A DNA stretch of 64,000 nucleotides from AP-15 sp963698995 (lineage in GTDB: Bacteria; Pseudomonadota; Alphaproteobacteria; ATCC43930; CGMCC-115725). Positions 17,815 through 26,263 of this stretch are shown here, piece by piece. The translations under genes were made by a program, and so were the position numbers. Numbering within the stretch: the first letter of the stretch is position 1; every line of letters begins with the position of its first letter. The stretch is from the NCBI GenBank assembly GCA_963698995.1, contig CAVOTD010000016.1, forward strand, positions 124,001 through 188,000, in the 5' to 3' direction. The notes beneath the pieces were generated by a model that ran no database searches, was not told where the DNA came from, and was given only the letters and a program-made list of their open reading frames with translations.

Positions 17815-18195
17815 TCAGGGCCAGCCCCAGGGGCCCCAATCCCAATCGCTCTGGTTCATGACGGCGGTCATCTGATTCTCGTCAGCCAGCTGCTTGGCGA
17901 AGACTTCTTGCCGATAGGCGGCCCAGTTCTGCTGCGTTCCGAAATAGACGCATCGACAAACCAGCGGGTCGGCATATTGGTAGATCGGCTGGCCGTTCTT
18001 GATCCGAGTGACAAATTTGTTGGGCGGCAGGCTCTTCATCGCCGCGAGGCGCCGCGGCGAATCGGCAGGCCTAATCTGAAATCCCGCCGCGGCGAGGAGG
18101 TCCTCCTTTTGTCCGACCAGCTCCTGCTGGCTGGCACACCCAACGGCGGCCAGCGCCAAACCGGCGATACCCCAAAAAGCGACCCACTTTTTCAC
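17815..18195 (-). CDS. small lipoprotein, unknown function
   Basis: A 126-residue product starting MKKWVAFWGIAGLALAAVGC, a textbook lipoprotein signal with Cys 20. The mature protein has KEDLLAAAGFQIRPADSP, then SLPPNKFVTRIKNGQPIYQYADPLVCRCVYFG and a Trp-rich tail. The word AGFxxxPAxxPxRxAxMxxLPPxKFVxRxxxGxxxYxYADP matches a recurrent, unnamed proteobacterial lipoprotein family. Its stop abuts the preceding gene's stop. Confidence 0.7.
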   Translation of the reverse strand: MKKWVAFWGIAGLALAAVGCASQQELVGQKEDLLAAAGFQIRPADSPRRLAAMKSLPPNKFVTRIKNGQPIYQYADPLVCRCVYFGTQQNWAAYRQEVFAKQLADENQMTAVMNQSDWDWGPWGWP

Positions 18196-18268
18196 AGCAA
18201 TACCCCCGGTAGAACCACCAAAGCGACCCTAGCCGATCCCAACCGGGCAGCGCAACGGATCACCCGCC

Positions 18269-19075
18269 TCAGCGCGACGCGATCAGCAACCCCAAGGCGA
18301 CGCTGCCGATCGCGATGCGATACCAGGCGAACACGCCAAAGCCGTGGCGGCTGACAAAGTTGACCAAGGTCCGGACGACGAACAGCGCGCAAACGAAGGC
18401 GACGACGAACCCGATCGCGATGATCGTCGCATTTTCGACCGATAGAATGGCGCGGTTCTTATAGAGGTCGTAGACCGTCGCGCCGAACATCGTCGGCACC
18501 GCGAGAAAGAACGAGAACTGGGTCGCCGCGGCGCGATCGACGCCTAGCATCATCGCGCCCATGATCGTCGCGCCGGCACGCGAGACCCCGGGGATCATCG
18601 CCAGGATCTGACAGCAGCCGATCCCGAGCGCGGTGCGCATCCGCATGTTGTCGACATCGAGGGTCTGCGGCCGCGGCCGCACCCGCTCGATGACCAGGAT
18701 CACAATCCCGCCGACGATCAGGCTGACGGCGACGACCCAGGGCGAGAACAGCACCTCCTTGATCAGCCGGTAGGCGAATACCCCGGCCACCGCCGCCGGC
18801 AGGAAGGCGACTAAGACGTTGGCGACAAACCGCTGGGAGACCGGGTCGGAGGTCAGCCCGGTCGCGGCGCGGATAAAGCGCTCGCGGTAGACCCAGCACA
18901 CCGCGAGGATCGCGCCGAGTTGGATCACGATGTCGAACAGCTTGCTCGCCGGCCCTTCGACGCCGAGCAATTTATCGGCCAGGATCAGGTGACCCGTCGA
19001 AGACACCGGCAAAAACTCGGTCAGCCCCTCGACGACGCCGAGTATTGCGGCGGTCAGATAGTCTGCGGAAGGCAT
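18269..19075 (-). CDS. uppP: undecaprenyl-diphosphatase
   Basis: Membrane phosphatase that recycles undecaprenyl pyrophosphate to the monophosphate lipid carrier for cell-wall and polysaccharide synthesis; it also confers bacitracin tolerance. It has 268 residues and the two BacA/UppP signature blocks, GVVEGLTEFLPVSSTGHLIL and IPGVSRAGATIMGAM, with about eight helices. Family length is usual. It is monocistronic here, transcribed leftward. Confidence 0.95.
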   Translation of the reverse strand: MPSADYLTAAILGVVEGLTEFLPVSSTGHLILADKLLGVEGPASKLFDIVIQLGAILAVCWVYRERFIRAATGLTSDPVSQRFVANVLVAFLPAAVAGVFAYRLIKEVLFSPWVVAVSLIVGGIVILVIERVRPRPQTLDVDNMRMRTALGIGCCQILAMIPGVSRAGATIMGAMMLGVDRAAATQFSFFLAVPTMFGATVYDLYKNRAILSVENATIIAIGFVVAFVCALFVVRTLVNFVSRHGFGVFAWYRIAIGSVALGLLIASR

Positions 19076-19317
19076 GAGCGCTCAGGTGCCGAAAGCCGGG
19101 CAGCCTGTCAAGTGGTTGGGAACCGCGGCAGAGGCCGTGGCTTTTCTATTATTGCCCGGCAGCCCCTAGGATATCGTAAACTTTTCCGCGGCGAATCGCG
19201 CCAACCCGGTCGGCGGCGCGGCGCCGCGGCTAATGGTCACTCAAATGTGAGATGCGATCTTGGCCGATTGGGCGAGAGTGTCTGAGCGCGCTCAACTCTG
19301 ATACGGAGGCTCCGACC

Positions 19318-19947
19318 ATGCGCCGATTTTCGCTGCTCGCCGTCGTGACCGGCATGCTGCTTGCCTTGCCGGCCGCCGCCCAAACTCCGCCCTCACCAGG
19401 AGCCCCCGATGCTAGGCCGACACGTATCCGAGGCACGGTCGAGAAGCTCGATGGCTCGACCTTGATGGTCAAAGCGCGCGACGGCCGGCAAATCGCGATA
19501 GCCCTCGCCCCGAATTTTGCCGTGGTCGGTGTCGCCAAGCGCAGCCTCGCCGACATCAAAGCCGGGGACTATGTCGCTTCGACCTCGGCTAAAGGCACCG
19601 ACGGCAAGCTTCACGCGATCGAGGTCCATATTTTCCCCGAAGCGATGCGCGGGGTCGGCGAAGGTCAACGTCCGTCGGATCTGGTCCCCGACGGCTTGAT
19701 GACCAACGCCACGGTGGCGGGCGTCACCGCCGGGGCGCAGGGCCACGTGCTCAAGGTTACCTACAAAGGCGGCGAGGCGGAGGTCATCGTCGCGCCCGAT
19801 ACCCCGATCGTCACCTATGTTGCGGGTGATGCCAGCCTGCTAAAGCCGGGCGCGGCGGTCTTCCTCACTGCACAGCAGAAGGCCGACCGCAGCCTGACGG
19901 CGGCGCGCGTCACCGCCGAGAAGGACGGCGTCAAGCCACCGATGTAA
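19318..19947 (+). CDS. exported DUF5666-like protein
   Basis: A 209-residue protein with a signal peptide (LLAVVTGMLLALPAAAQ). After a short Pro-rich stretch comes RIRGTVEKLDGSTLMVKARDGR, followed by two further OB-like beta repeats (NATVAGVTAGAQGHVLKV, VTYVAGDASLLKPGAAVFL). Such repeats are typical of DUF5666-type periplasmic proteins of unknown role. ATG 19318 is chosen over an in-frame upstream start because it directly precedes the signal peptide and has a GGAGG-like ribosome site. Confidence 0.65.
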   Translation: MRRFSLLAVVTGMLLALPAAAQTPPSPGAPDARPTRIRGTVEKLDGSTLMVKARDGRQIAIALAPNFAVVGVAKRSLADIKAGDYVASTSAKGTDGKLHAIEVHIFPEAMRGVGEGQRPSDLVPDGLMTNATVAGVTAGAQGHVLKVTYKGGEAEVIVAPDTPIVTYVAGDASLLKPGAAVFLTAQQKADRSLTAARVTAEKDGVKPPM

Positions 19948-19972
19948 GCGACGGCGCTGCTGTGCCGCTCCG

Positions 19973-20351
19973 CTAGGCCGGGTGGACCGAGTCGCTCGGC
20001 AGCAGTTCGGTTCGATAGGTCGGCCGCAGAATGTCGAGCCGCATCGGCACCGGCGTCCCGAGCCACAGCGCATTCTTGCTGTGGTCGTCGTAGGAGCTTT
20101 CGGTCAGCGGATGGACCAGCACGTCGAGGCCTTCGCGGTTCAGCATCAGCCACGGCACGATGTTCTGGAATTCCTCGGTCTCGAAGATGACGTTGAACTG
20201 CGAGATCGGGTGCGGGCCGCGCGGCTCGTCGCTGAAGCCGCCGGGCTCGACCGCGAATTTTCCGATGATCGTCTCGCGCAGCCGTGCCGCCGACAGGCTT
20301 GGTCTCGGCATTGTAATAGACGTGGGCGTGATAGCCTTTGATTTCGGTCAT
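19973..20351 (-). CDS. DOPA 4,5-dioxygenase family protein (one apparent frameshift)
   Basis: About 125 residues once one base at 20296-20297 is removed. Family marks are KGYHAHVYYN at the start, GPHPISQFNVIFE in the middle, LVHPLTESSYDDHSKNALWL and then the end. These are the conserved histidines and core strands of DOPA 4,5-dioxygenase-like proteins, small ring-cleaving enzymes. Substrate is inferred only as a catechol-type compound. It lies downstream of a VOC dioxygenase gene on the same strand, and both are divergent from a LysR regulator. Confidence 0.72.
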
Positions 20352-20412
20352 CGGAGGTCCTCCTGATAATGTTGCGTGGTAGTATGAGAGGCGTGCCCTA
20401 AGCTTACGGGCC

Positions 20413-20960
20413 TTATGCTTCGAGCTTCGCCGCGATCTTCTTGCTGATCTCGGCCCGCCACTCCTCGATCGGCTTGAAGCCCTTCGCGGTCCCGGCAATA
20501 GGCCTCGGTCTCGCGGAAGAGCTCGTCCTCGGGCTTGTCGAGGTCGATCTTGAAGCCCAAGGGCTGCGGCACGTACCACGGCGTGTCGCAGAACATCTCG
20601 ATGCGGTTGCCCTCGGGGTCCTGGAAATAGACCGACCAGGCATTGCCGTGGCAGATCGGGCTGATGCCCTCGCAGCCGGCCTCGCGCACCTTGCGGAACG
20701 CCTTCTGCACCTGGGTGAGGGTGCCGACATTGAACGACACCTGCTGCACCATCGGCACCTCGGCATCGGTGGTGCGGCCGCGCACCAGCACGACCTGGTG
20801 ATGGTCGCTCGGGTTGCGCGACAGGAACGTGATGCGGCCGTCCTCGGCGCCGTCGCTGACCACAAAGCCGAGCACGTTGGTAGTAGAAGTCGATCATCTT
20901 CGGCACGTCGTGGACATAAAGCCCGACATGGCTGAGGCGCGGCGCGGTGTCCTGTGGCAT
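20413..20960 (-). CDS. VOC family (extradiol dioxygenase-like) protein (two apparent frameshifts)
   Basis: About 181 residues after removing single surplus bases at 20879-20880 and 20488-20489. It begins RLSHVGLYVHDVPKMIDFY. Likely metal ligands are the His of SHVGL, a His in PSDHHQVVL and the Glu of GNRIEMF. This one-domain vicinal oxygen chelate fold matches catechol 2,3-dioxygenase-like proteins. The C-terminal 35 residues end in KKIAAKLEA. Its start is about 55 bases from a LysR-type palindromic operator, so it is probably controlled by the divergent regulator. Confidence 0.75.
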
Positions 20961-21014
20961 GCGGTGGCTCCCGATCGGGTTGTTTACTGATGGCATAAGA
21001 TAGGATCGGCGACC

Positions 21015-21033
21015 ATCTATCAAATCGATAGAT
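21015..21033. promoter_or_regulatory. LysR-type operator between divergent genes
   Basis: ATCTATCAAATCGATAGAT is a perfect 7-base inverted repeat around a 5-base centre, and it contains the T-N11-A pattern of LysR regulators. It sits in the 94-base gap between the VOC gene (leftward) and the LysR gene (rightward), 22 bases before the latter's ATG. It is the expected place for autoregulation and control of the ring-cleavage genes. Confidence 0.72.
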
Positions 21034-21054
21034 TATATGTTATTCATTCGCTGC

Positions 21055-21955
21055 ATGGATATTCGGGCGGTCGACCTCAACCTGCTGAAAGCCTTCGACG
21101 CGCTGACCAGCGAGCGCGCCGTGACCCGCGCCGCCGCCCGGATCGGCCTGTCGCAGCCGGCGATGAGCCACGCGCTGTCGCGCCTGCGCAGCCTGTTTGC
21201 CGACGATCTGTTCGTGCGCACCCCGGCCGGCATGGAGCCGACCGCCCGGGCGCGCGAGATCGCGCCGCTGGTCGCGGCGGCGATCGAGCATATCGAGGCG
21301 GCGCTCAACCTCGGCATCGGCTTCGACCCGGCAAAGAGCACGCGGCATCTTCACCGCCGGCATGGCCGAATACGCCGAGGTCGCGCTGGTCGGGCGCCTC
21401 GCCGAGGCCTTTGCCCGACAGGCGGCCAGGGCAACCTTGCGCCTGACGCCGCTGACCGGCACCGATGCCGCCGAGCAGCTCGATCGCGGCGCGATCGATG
21501 TCGCGGTCGCTCATCTCAACACCGTGCCGACCCATATCGAGTCGATCCTGCTGCTGCGCGACCCGTTTGTCGTCGTTGCCCGCCGCGGCCATCCGATCGC
21601 CGGGCAAACACTGTCGATCGAGGCCTACGCGGCGCTCAACCACATCCTGGTCTCGCCGCGCGGCGACACCAGCGGCGCGCTCGACCGCATCCTCGTCGAT
21701 TTCGGGCTGCGGCGCCGCATCGCATTGTTGGTCGCCACCTATCTGGCGTTGCCGGTGGCGCTCGCCGCCTCCGACCTCGTCGCGACCGTGCCGAGCCGCA
21801 TCGCCCGCCAGATCGCCGCCACCGCCGAAATCGCGATCATGCCGTTGCCGATCGATTTCTCGATGACCGTGTCGATGGCCTGGCACCGCCGCGCCGCGAG
21901 CGAGCCCGCGCAGGCCTGGTTCCGCTCGCAGCTGATCGAAGCGGCGGGTGATTGA
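21055..21955 (+). CDS. LysR family transcriptional regulator (one apparent frameshift)
   Basis: About 299 residues after removing one A from the run at 21333-21335. The N-terminal winged helix reads VDLNLLKAFDALTSERAVTRAAARIGLSQPAMSHALSRLR, then LFVRTPAGMEPT, a classical LysR start. The effector domain begins GIFTAGMAEYAEVAL and resembles NodD/LinR/PnpR-type domains. It is divergent from the VOC and DOPA dioxygenase genes and has a palindromic operator in the gap, so it most likely senses an aromatic intermediate. ATG 21055 gives the usual short N-terminus. Confidence 0.82.
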
Positions 21956-22408
21956 CCCGGTTCGTCGTGCCTCCGCGACAAGCTTACCGCGGGCCACGAA
22001 CGGCTCCGACCGAATAAATCGGCAGGGGAGTGACATTTTGATCGGGCGCCTACAAGCCGAAGAGGCGTAACAGGTGTTTTTGGAAAATCGGTGTCCCGCA
22101 GGTTGCCTCAATATCGCGGGTTTATCGTACAATCGTTTGGGCGGTCGTCTCTCCGGCTACATGATGCTGGACCTCTGCGCCAGTGTCGGCGCAACGTCCT
22201 TTGATGTCCGATGGGGCCGCTGATGAAAAATTTCATCCTTGCTGTCGTTAAGTTTTGCGAAAAGGAACAATGGGCAGACGACTTTCTAAATGGTCGCCTT
22301 TACATGAACAGACTATCCTATTTTAAGGAGACAAAGGAAACAGAAGACGATGCTCGTGCTGACCCCTATGAGGGGACAGCGGTACTCATCCAAAAGGCAT
22401 CTGTTGAA

Positions 22409-23447
22409 AAGGCTTATCCCTTTGCATCCGGGGGCACAAAATGTTGTAGCCGGGAGGGGAGGCCGGTAGTAGAACAAAGAAAGAACATAACTGCCCTCGG
22501 TGCCCAGCGATGACCGAATTTCCGCGCTCCTTGATCGAGTTCCAACAACGCTTCGGCGATGAGGCCGCCTGCGCTCAATACCTTGTCGCGGCGCGCTGGC
22601 CTGACGGGTTTGTATGCCCGGGATGCGGTGGTGGCAAAGCCTGGCGGCTGGAAACCAAGGCCTGGACCTATGAGTGTGCCAGCTGCGGCCGGCAAACCTC
22701 GGTCACTGCCGGAACCATCATGCACCATTCCAAGCTGCCGCTGACCGCATGGTTCTGGGCCGCTTATCTGATGGCCACCCACTCCAATGGCATCTCGGCT
22801 CTGCAACTGCAGCGCCAGCTCGCTTTCGGCTCCTACAAGACGGCGTGGCTGATCTGCGCCAAGCTGCGCTGCAGCATGCTCGCCCCGGGCCGCGGCCTCT
22901 TGGCCGGCCTCGTCGAGGTTGATGAGACCGAAATCGCCTGCCGCAGCAAAAACGATCCGGTTACGGGCGGTGGTGGGCGCAGCCATCAGGGCAAAATGCT
23001 GGTCGTCGGCGCCGTCGAGGTCGAGGACGGCGGGCTTGGCCCCGGCCGCATCCGCCTCAGCCAGGTCGCGGATTACTCGGCTGCCAGCCTCCGCGCTTTC
23101 CTCGCCGCCAATGTCGCCTCTGGCACCACCGCCAAGACGGATGGTTGGTCCGGATATCCCGGCGCCGCCGACATCACCCACGATCCCCATGTCGTCGGCA
23201 AGATGGCCGCCCATATCGTCCTACCTTGGGTTCACCGGATCTTCTCCAACCTCAAGGTCTGGGCCCTGGGCGTCTACCACGGGCTGCGCCGCAAGCACCT
23301 CCAATCCTACCTCGATGAATTCGTCTTCCGCTTCAATCGCCGGCGCACCCGCCATGCCGCATTCCGATCCCTGCTCGGCATCGCCGCCGCCCACCAGCCT
23401 CTCTCCTACAAGATGTTGATCTCACCGGAAGCAAAGGCATAAGGCTC
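22409..23447 (+). mobile_element. IS1595-family insertion sequence, complete
   Basis: A 1039-base element bounded by 23-base imperfect terminal inverted repeats. The left end starts AAGGCTTATCCCTTTGC (22409-22431); the right end, read inward on the other strand, starts GAGCCTTATGCCTTTGC (23425-23447); 19 of 23 positions match. An 8-base direct repeat CTGTTGAA flanks it at 22401-22408 and 23448-23455, the size expected for IS1595. It carries one intact transposase and no passenger gene. The perfect flanking repeat suggests a fairly recent insertion. Confidence 0.93.
22510..23442 (+). CDS. IS1595 family transposase
   Basis: A 310-residue transposase with no breaks. The N-terminal zinc ribbon has CPGC at about residues 37-40 and CASC at about 56-59. 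The DDE-like core has VDETEIACRSK, TDGWSGYPGAAD and the ISXO2-type end HRIFSNLKVWALGVYHG with YLDEFVFRFNRR. It catalyses cut-and-paste style movement of the surrounding element. It interrupts an AT-rich gene of unknown role. Confidence 0.93.
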   Translation: MTEFPRSLIEFQQRFGDEAACAQYLVAARWPDGFVCPGCGGGKAWRLETKAWTYECASCGRQTSVTAGTIMHHSKLPLTAWFWAAYLMATHSNGISALQLQRQLAFGSYKTAWLICAKLRCSMLAPGRGLLAGLVEVDETEIACRSKNDPVTGGGGRSHQGKMLVVGAVEVEDGGLGPGRIRLSQVADYSAASLRAFLAANVASGTTAKTDGWSGYPGAADITHDPHVVGKMAAHIVLPWVHRIFSNLKVWALGVYHGLRRKHLQSYLDEFVFRFNRRRTRHAAFRSLLGIAAAHQPLSYKMLISPEAKA

Positions 23448-24039
23448 CTGTTGAATTCAAATTCAAAGACCATCCCGAATTTAATGTAGGACCTCCTGAT
23501 TTGGTTGATACCCGCATTTCTTTAGATTACCACAATGATTTGCATATTTTTTGTATGACCGCGATCCATACTGGTAAATTTGATCTTACTACTGAAGGAA
23601 TTCCCTTCCCAGGGTCAGAACTAGAGAGTTCTCAGAAAACAATGCCGGGTGAATAGTGAATGTCCTAAGCTGGGTAATTTCGCGATTGCTCTTCCAAACA
23701 CCGGGTTTCCAGAGTTCAGGCTTCGGGTCGCGAAAGCACTTACGCAGGCCGGTTACGGATATAATTCAGGACTAGTAGAATATTACGATCCAGCAACGTT
23801 CAATGGACGATTTCAAATGCATGAAATTCCATTTAGGAGACGTCTAAAATATGCTTTTGAGTCGGAATTTAGGATTGTCGTCAATACTCGCACTACGGGC
23901 AAAGACCACTTAGTTATCGACATCGGCAACATTAGCGATATCGCCTTCAAGGTGCCTGCTAAGGATGTTCCTGATATGATACAGTTAAATATGCGAGTCG
24001 CATAACATCGTCTTCTGGACAATTGGGGCCTTAGGTTTT

Positions 24040-24294
24040 CTAAACGATCAAACAGAGCTGAGTGATAAGCAAGTCGATATCAGGTTCAGGTACAGGCCAC
24101 TCTACGCGCCAGTCGCGATCCGTCCGTTGATCCACGAACCATACCACCTTACGCGGCGTCATGCTTTCCTCTGAGGGGAAATACAGACAGTCGATCCAAA
24201 CCAGCAAATAACGGCGCAGCCCTTTAGGCAGTCGTCTCCAGAGCACTTGCTCCTCCGGGGTACGCTTTAGCTGCGCCAAGAGCCCTGTAGGCAT
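24040..24294 (-). CDS. hypothetical small protein
   Basis: An 84-residue frame starting MPTGLLAQLKRTPEEQVLW and ending LLITQLCLIV. The composition (several Trp, Leu, Arg) looks protein-like, and the region has no better frame on either strand between the interrupted gene and 24291. It lacks a clear ribosome site. No family is recognised. It may be a fragment of mobile-region DNA. Confidence 0.3.
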   Translation of the reverse strand: MPTGLLAQLKRTPEEQVLWRRLPKGLRRYLLVWIDCLYFPSEESMTPRKVVWFVDQRTDRDWRVEWPVPEPDIDLLITQLCLIV

Positions 24295-24395
24295 ACGGTT
24301 TGAAGTTGATTTCCCGGCAACGGGGAAGATCACAGTTGGGGCCTTATCATTGCCAGCCCGATCTCGTAGCTTCGGGCCAGCTCGTCGAGCGCAGC

Positions 24396-24581
24396 ATGGA
24401 AGGGGTGCCCGTGCGTGAACAGCTAATCGCTGCTGCCAAAGAACGCAAATCAGCGACATTCTATGATGCGGTTGGTCAGGAGGATCAAATCAGAGCTGCT
24501 GCTTTCGACATCCGACAACGGTTCAATGTACAGGTTGAGATAATCAGAGAAGGTCATAACATAATAGTGGTGTTCAAATGA
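24396..24581 (+). CDS. hypothetical small protein
   Basis: A 61-residue frame from ATG 24396 with MEGVPVREQLIAAAKERK, then a helix-rich stretch and an end VEIIREGHNIIVVFK. The frame stays open upstream to about 24300 but the sequence there is not protein-like. It could be the end of a longer gene whose start is lost. No family is recognised. Confidence 0.3.
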   Translation: MEGVPVREQLIAAAKERKSATFYDAVGQEDQIRAAAFDIRQRFNVQVEIIREGHNIIVVFK

Positions 24582-24615
24582 TTGTCGTCTATACGCAACG
24601 AAAAGAGCTTTATTA

Positions 24616-24981
24616 ATGTTCAGGTTTAGAAAACGAAAGGCAAGTCCTGCGCCGCCGATATCATCTGCGTCGAATCGATTTCATATCCTTTTGCTCTTGG
24701 GAGATGCTGCCGCATTAAAACTAACTGAGCCGGGCCTCGCGCTATCGGGAATGGACTTGTTCGTATTCGTGTACGAAGATGGTCACGGTGGGATGATCGT
24801 CACTTCTGATGATCCTGGCCCTCTCAAAGCTCGCTGCATGTCCCTTGGACTTAAGGTTGGTGTCATGTCGATATCCAGACGGCGACCGCAAGAAAACTCG
24901 CATATGGTCTCCATGGATTTGCGTCTCACGGGCGAGTACCAAAAATTGAAGAAGGAGTGGCTGGATTGGCTTGGCGACTGA
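24616..24981 (+). CDS. hypothetical protein of the accessory island
   Basis: A 121-residue protein starting MFRFRKRKASPAPP, a basic tail, followed by FHILLLLGDAAALKL and a mixed alpha/beta body ending LKKEWLDWLGD. No signal peptide or membrane segment is visible. AT-richer codons match the neighbouring interrupted gene, so it probably arrived with the same island. Function unknown. Confidence 0.5.
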   Translation: MFRFRKRKASPAPPISSASNRFHILLLLGDAAALKLTEPGLALSGMDLFVFVYEDGHGGMIVTSDDPGPLKARCMSLGLKVGVMSISRRRPQENSHMVSMDLRLTGEYQKLKKEWLDWLGD

Positions 24982-25054
24982 ATCAACATCTTGTGTTTCC
25001 GGCTTCGAGCGCTCCCGCTGTCATGTCCCTCACCGATAGAGAAGTCATATTTTC

Positions 25055-25310
25055 TCACCGATAGAAATGTCGCAAAGAAGGGGAGCTCGACGACAATAAT
25101 TCGTTGATCTGATGGTGGAACGGGCTGCGGCGGGCGAGGCTGCGTTGCGTCCCTCCGGCTGCGAGGCGTTCCCGGGCCATTCGCTGCTGGTGCGGCGTGA
25201 GTGACGGCTTGCGACCGAATTTGACGCCATTGACTGTCGCGGGCGATCACCAGAAGGTCGGTTGTGTCGCGCGAGAGGCGATCAACCGCCGGGATGATGA
25301 CGACGTCACA
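25055..25310 (-). pseudogene. serine recombinase (resolvase/invertase) remnant
   Basis: Two pieces of one protein are visible. The first reads CDVVIIPAVDRLSRDTTDLL, the second half of a resolvase catalytic domain. After an internal deletion and a frame change comes VNGVKFGRKPSLTPHQQRMA followed by RERLAAGGTQRSLARRS, the hinge and C-terminal helix-turn-helix start. The catalytic serine region and the end of the DNA-binding domain are missing. It marks the edge or history of the mobile island. Confidence 0.7.
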
Positions 25311-25472
25311 TATAAGCTGTCATCACTCATTCCGTTCATCCTGTGATACCTCACGAATGATGCACGGTCGAGCCGTTGCTGCGAATCCCTGTTTCGAATT
25401 GGCAGGCGAGATAGGCAGGGCAGCAGCGGATGTCCCTCAAAGGTTGCGCGCGCGGGCCGAGTGGTGGTGAGG

Positions 25473-25859
25473 TCAAGCCTGGTGCAGCAATTGGGTAATT
25501 GTGTCGATGAACCGGGCCGCTGTGGTGATGGCTGCCGCGGCCTGGTCGGCGGAGATCGACGCGACGGCTGGGCCGATGCCGTAGTCAGCCGTTGCCTTGA
25601 GCTGGTAGGCGGTCGCAAGGAAAGGGGAAAGCTCGCGGTCGATGCGCGGTTCGCGCCCCGCCAGGCGGGCGAACTCGCTGCGCACGCCGCGATGCGTGGT
25701 CGCCGCTTTGCCGGTGTGTTCGAAGATGTATGCCTCAGCGGCATGAAATGCCGCGTAGTACGCCTCCCGCGCCGCCAGCCGGGGCAGGGTGGCGATCTGC
25801 CGCGCATCAGCGAGGCATGTACGGGCCTTGTCGAGATAGTCGGCGGTTTCGCTTTTCAT
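25473..25859 (-). CDS. HEPN domain protein (UPF0332-like), partner of MNT nucleotidyltransferase
   Basis: A 128-residue helical protein with the UPF0332/HEPN blocks DYLDKARTCLADAR, AAREAYYAAFHAAEAYIFEH and THRGVRSEFARL. Toward the end is AYQLKATADYG. In MNT/HEPN modules the HEPN protein is usually the ribonuclease toxin and the MNT protein its antitoxin. I do not see a strict R-x(4-6)-H motif here: the R and H in REAYYAAFH are seven residues apart, so nuclease activity is unproven. Its start overlaps the MNT stop (ATGA). Confidence 0.82.
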   Translation of the reverse strand: MKSETADYLDKARTCLADARQIATLPRLAAREAYYAAFHAAEAYIFEHTGKAATTHRGVRSEFARLAGREPRIDRELSPFLATAYQLKATADYGIGPAVASISADQAAAAITTAARFIDTITQLLHQA

Positions 25860-26182
25860 AGATCGAGGCCGTCTCTGCGCAACTCGTGCATAAAGCCGGT
25901 GCGCTCGCGGTCGGCGCCGGCCGGAAAGGGTGTGGCGGAGATGACGGCCCCGGTGTCCTCAAGAATATCGGTGGTTATGGCGGCAAGTCTCCCACTCTCG
26001 TCGTAGAAGCTGTGGCCGTCTTTGATAAACACCGCAATGTCGTAGTCGGAATCGGGGCGGTGATCGCCGCGCGCGCGCGAGCCGTACAAGACAACGCGCT
26101 CCAACCGCTCGCCGTAAACTTCGGCTAGAGCGGCACGAAAGCGGGTCAGGATCGGGTTATTCTGCGGCGGCTGGTCACTCAT
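25856..26182 (-). CDS. MNT-type minimal nucleotidyltransferase (antitoxin candidate)
   Basis: A 108-residue protein with the nucleotidyltransferase core VVLYGSRARGDHRPDSDYD, matching G-S-x(10)-D-x-D, and a following strand IAVFIKDG. Such small MNT proteins silence HEPN toxins by adding AMP residues. It is the first gene of the pair and overlaps the HEPN gene by four bases. The region between 26183 and 26263 could hold a promoter but none is clear. Confidence 0.85.
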   Translation of the reverse strand: MSDQPPQNNPILTRFRAALAEVYGERLERVVLYGSRARGDHRPDSDYDIAVFIKDGHSFYDESGRLAAITTDILEDTGAVISATPFPAGADRERTGFMHELRRDGLDL

Positions 26183-26263
26183 GCTGGCTATTGTAGCATA
26201 TCTTTAGCGGGTTCCTCAAATTCACAGCTCTTAAATTCTGCCCGACACGTAGTTGGGCGGTGA

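Larger units (their letters stand above)
22223..24005 (+). pseudogene. uncharacterised AT-rich gene interrupted by an IS1595 insertion
   Basis: Removing the IS and one copy of its 8-base target repeat joins KASVE to FKFKDHPEFN in frame. One surplus C at 23645-23646 then has to be removed to reach the final stop at 24005. The restored product is about 244 residues. It begins MKNFILAVVKFCEKEQWADD and has GRLYMNRLSYFKE followed by DPYEG. I do not recognise the family with certainty; similar words occur in unnamed proteins of mobile regions. Base composition is clearly more AT-rich than the flanking genes. Confidence 0.6.

Noticed and set aside
22409..23447. IS1595-type element carrying passenger genes
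   Set aside because: The space between terminal repeats is filled by the transposase plus short ends; no cargo fits.
25473..25859. Calling the HEPN protein an active ribonuclease toxin outright
   Set aside because: The expected R-x(4-6)-H is not visible, so only the family and likely partnership are claimed.
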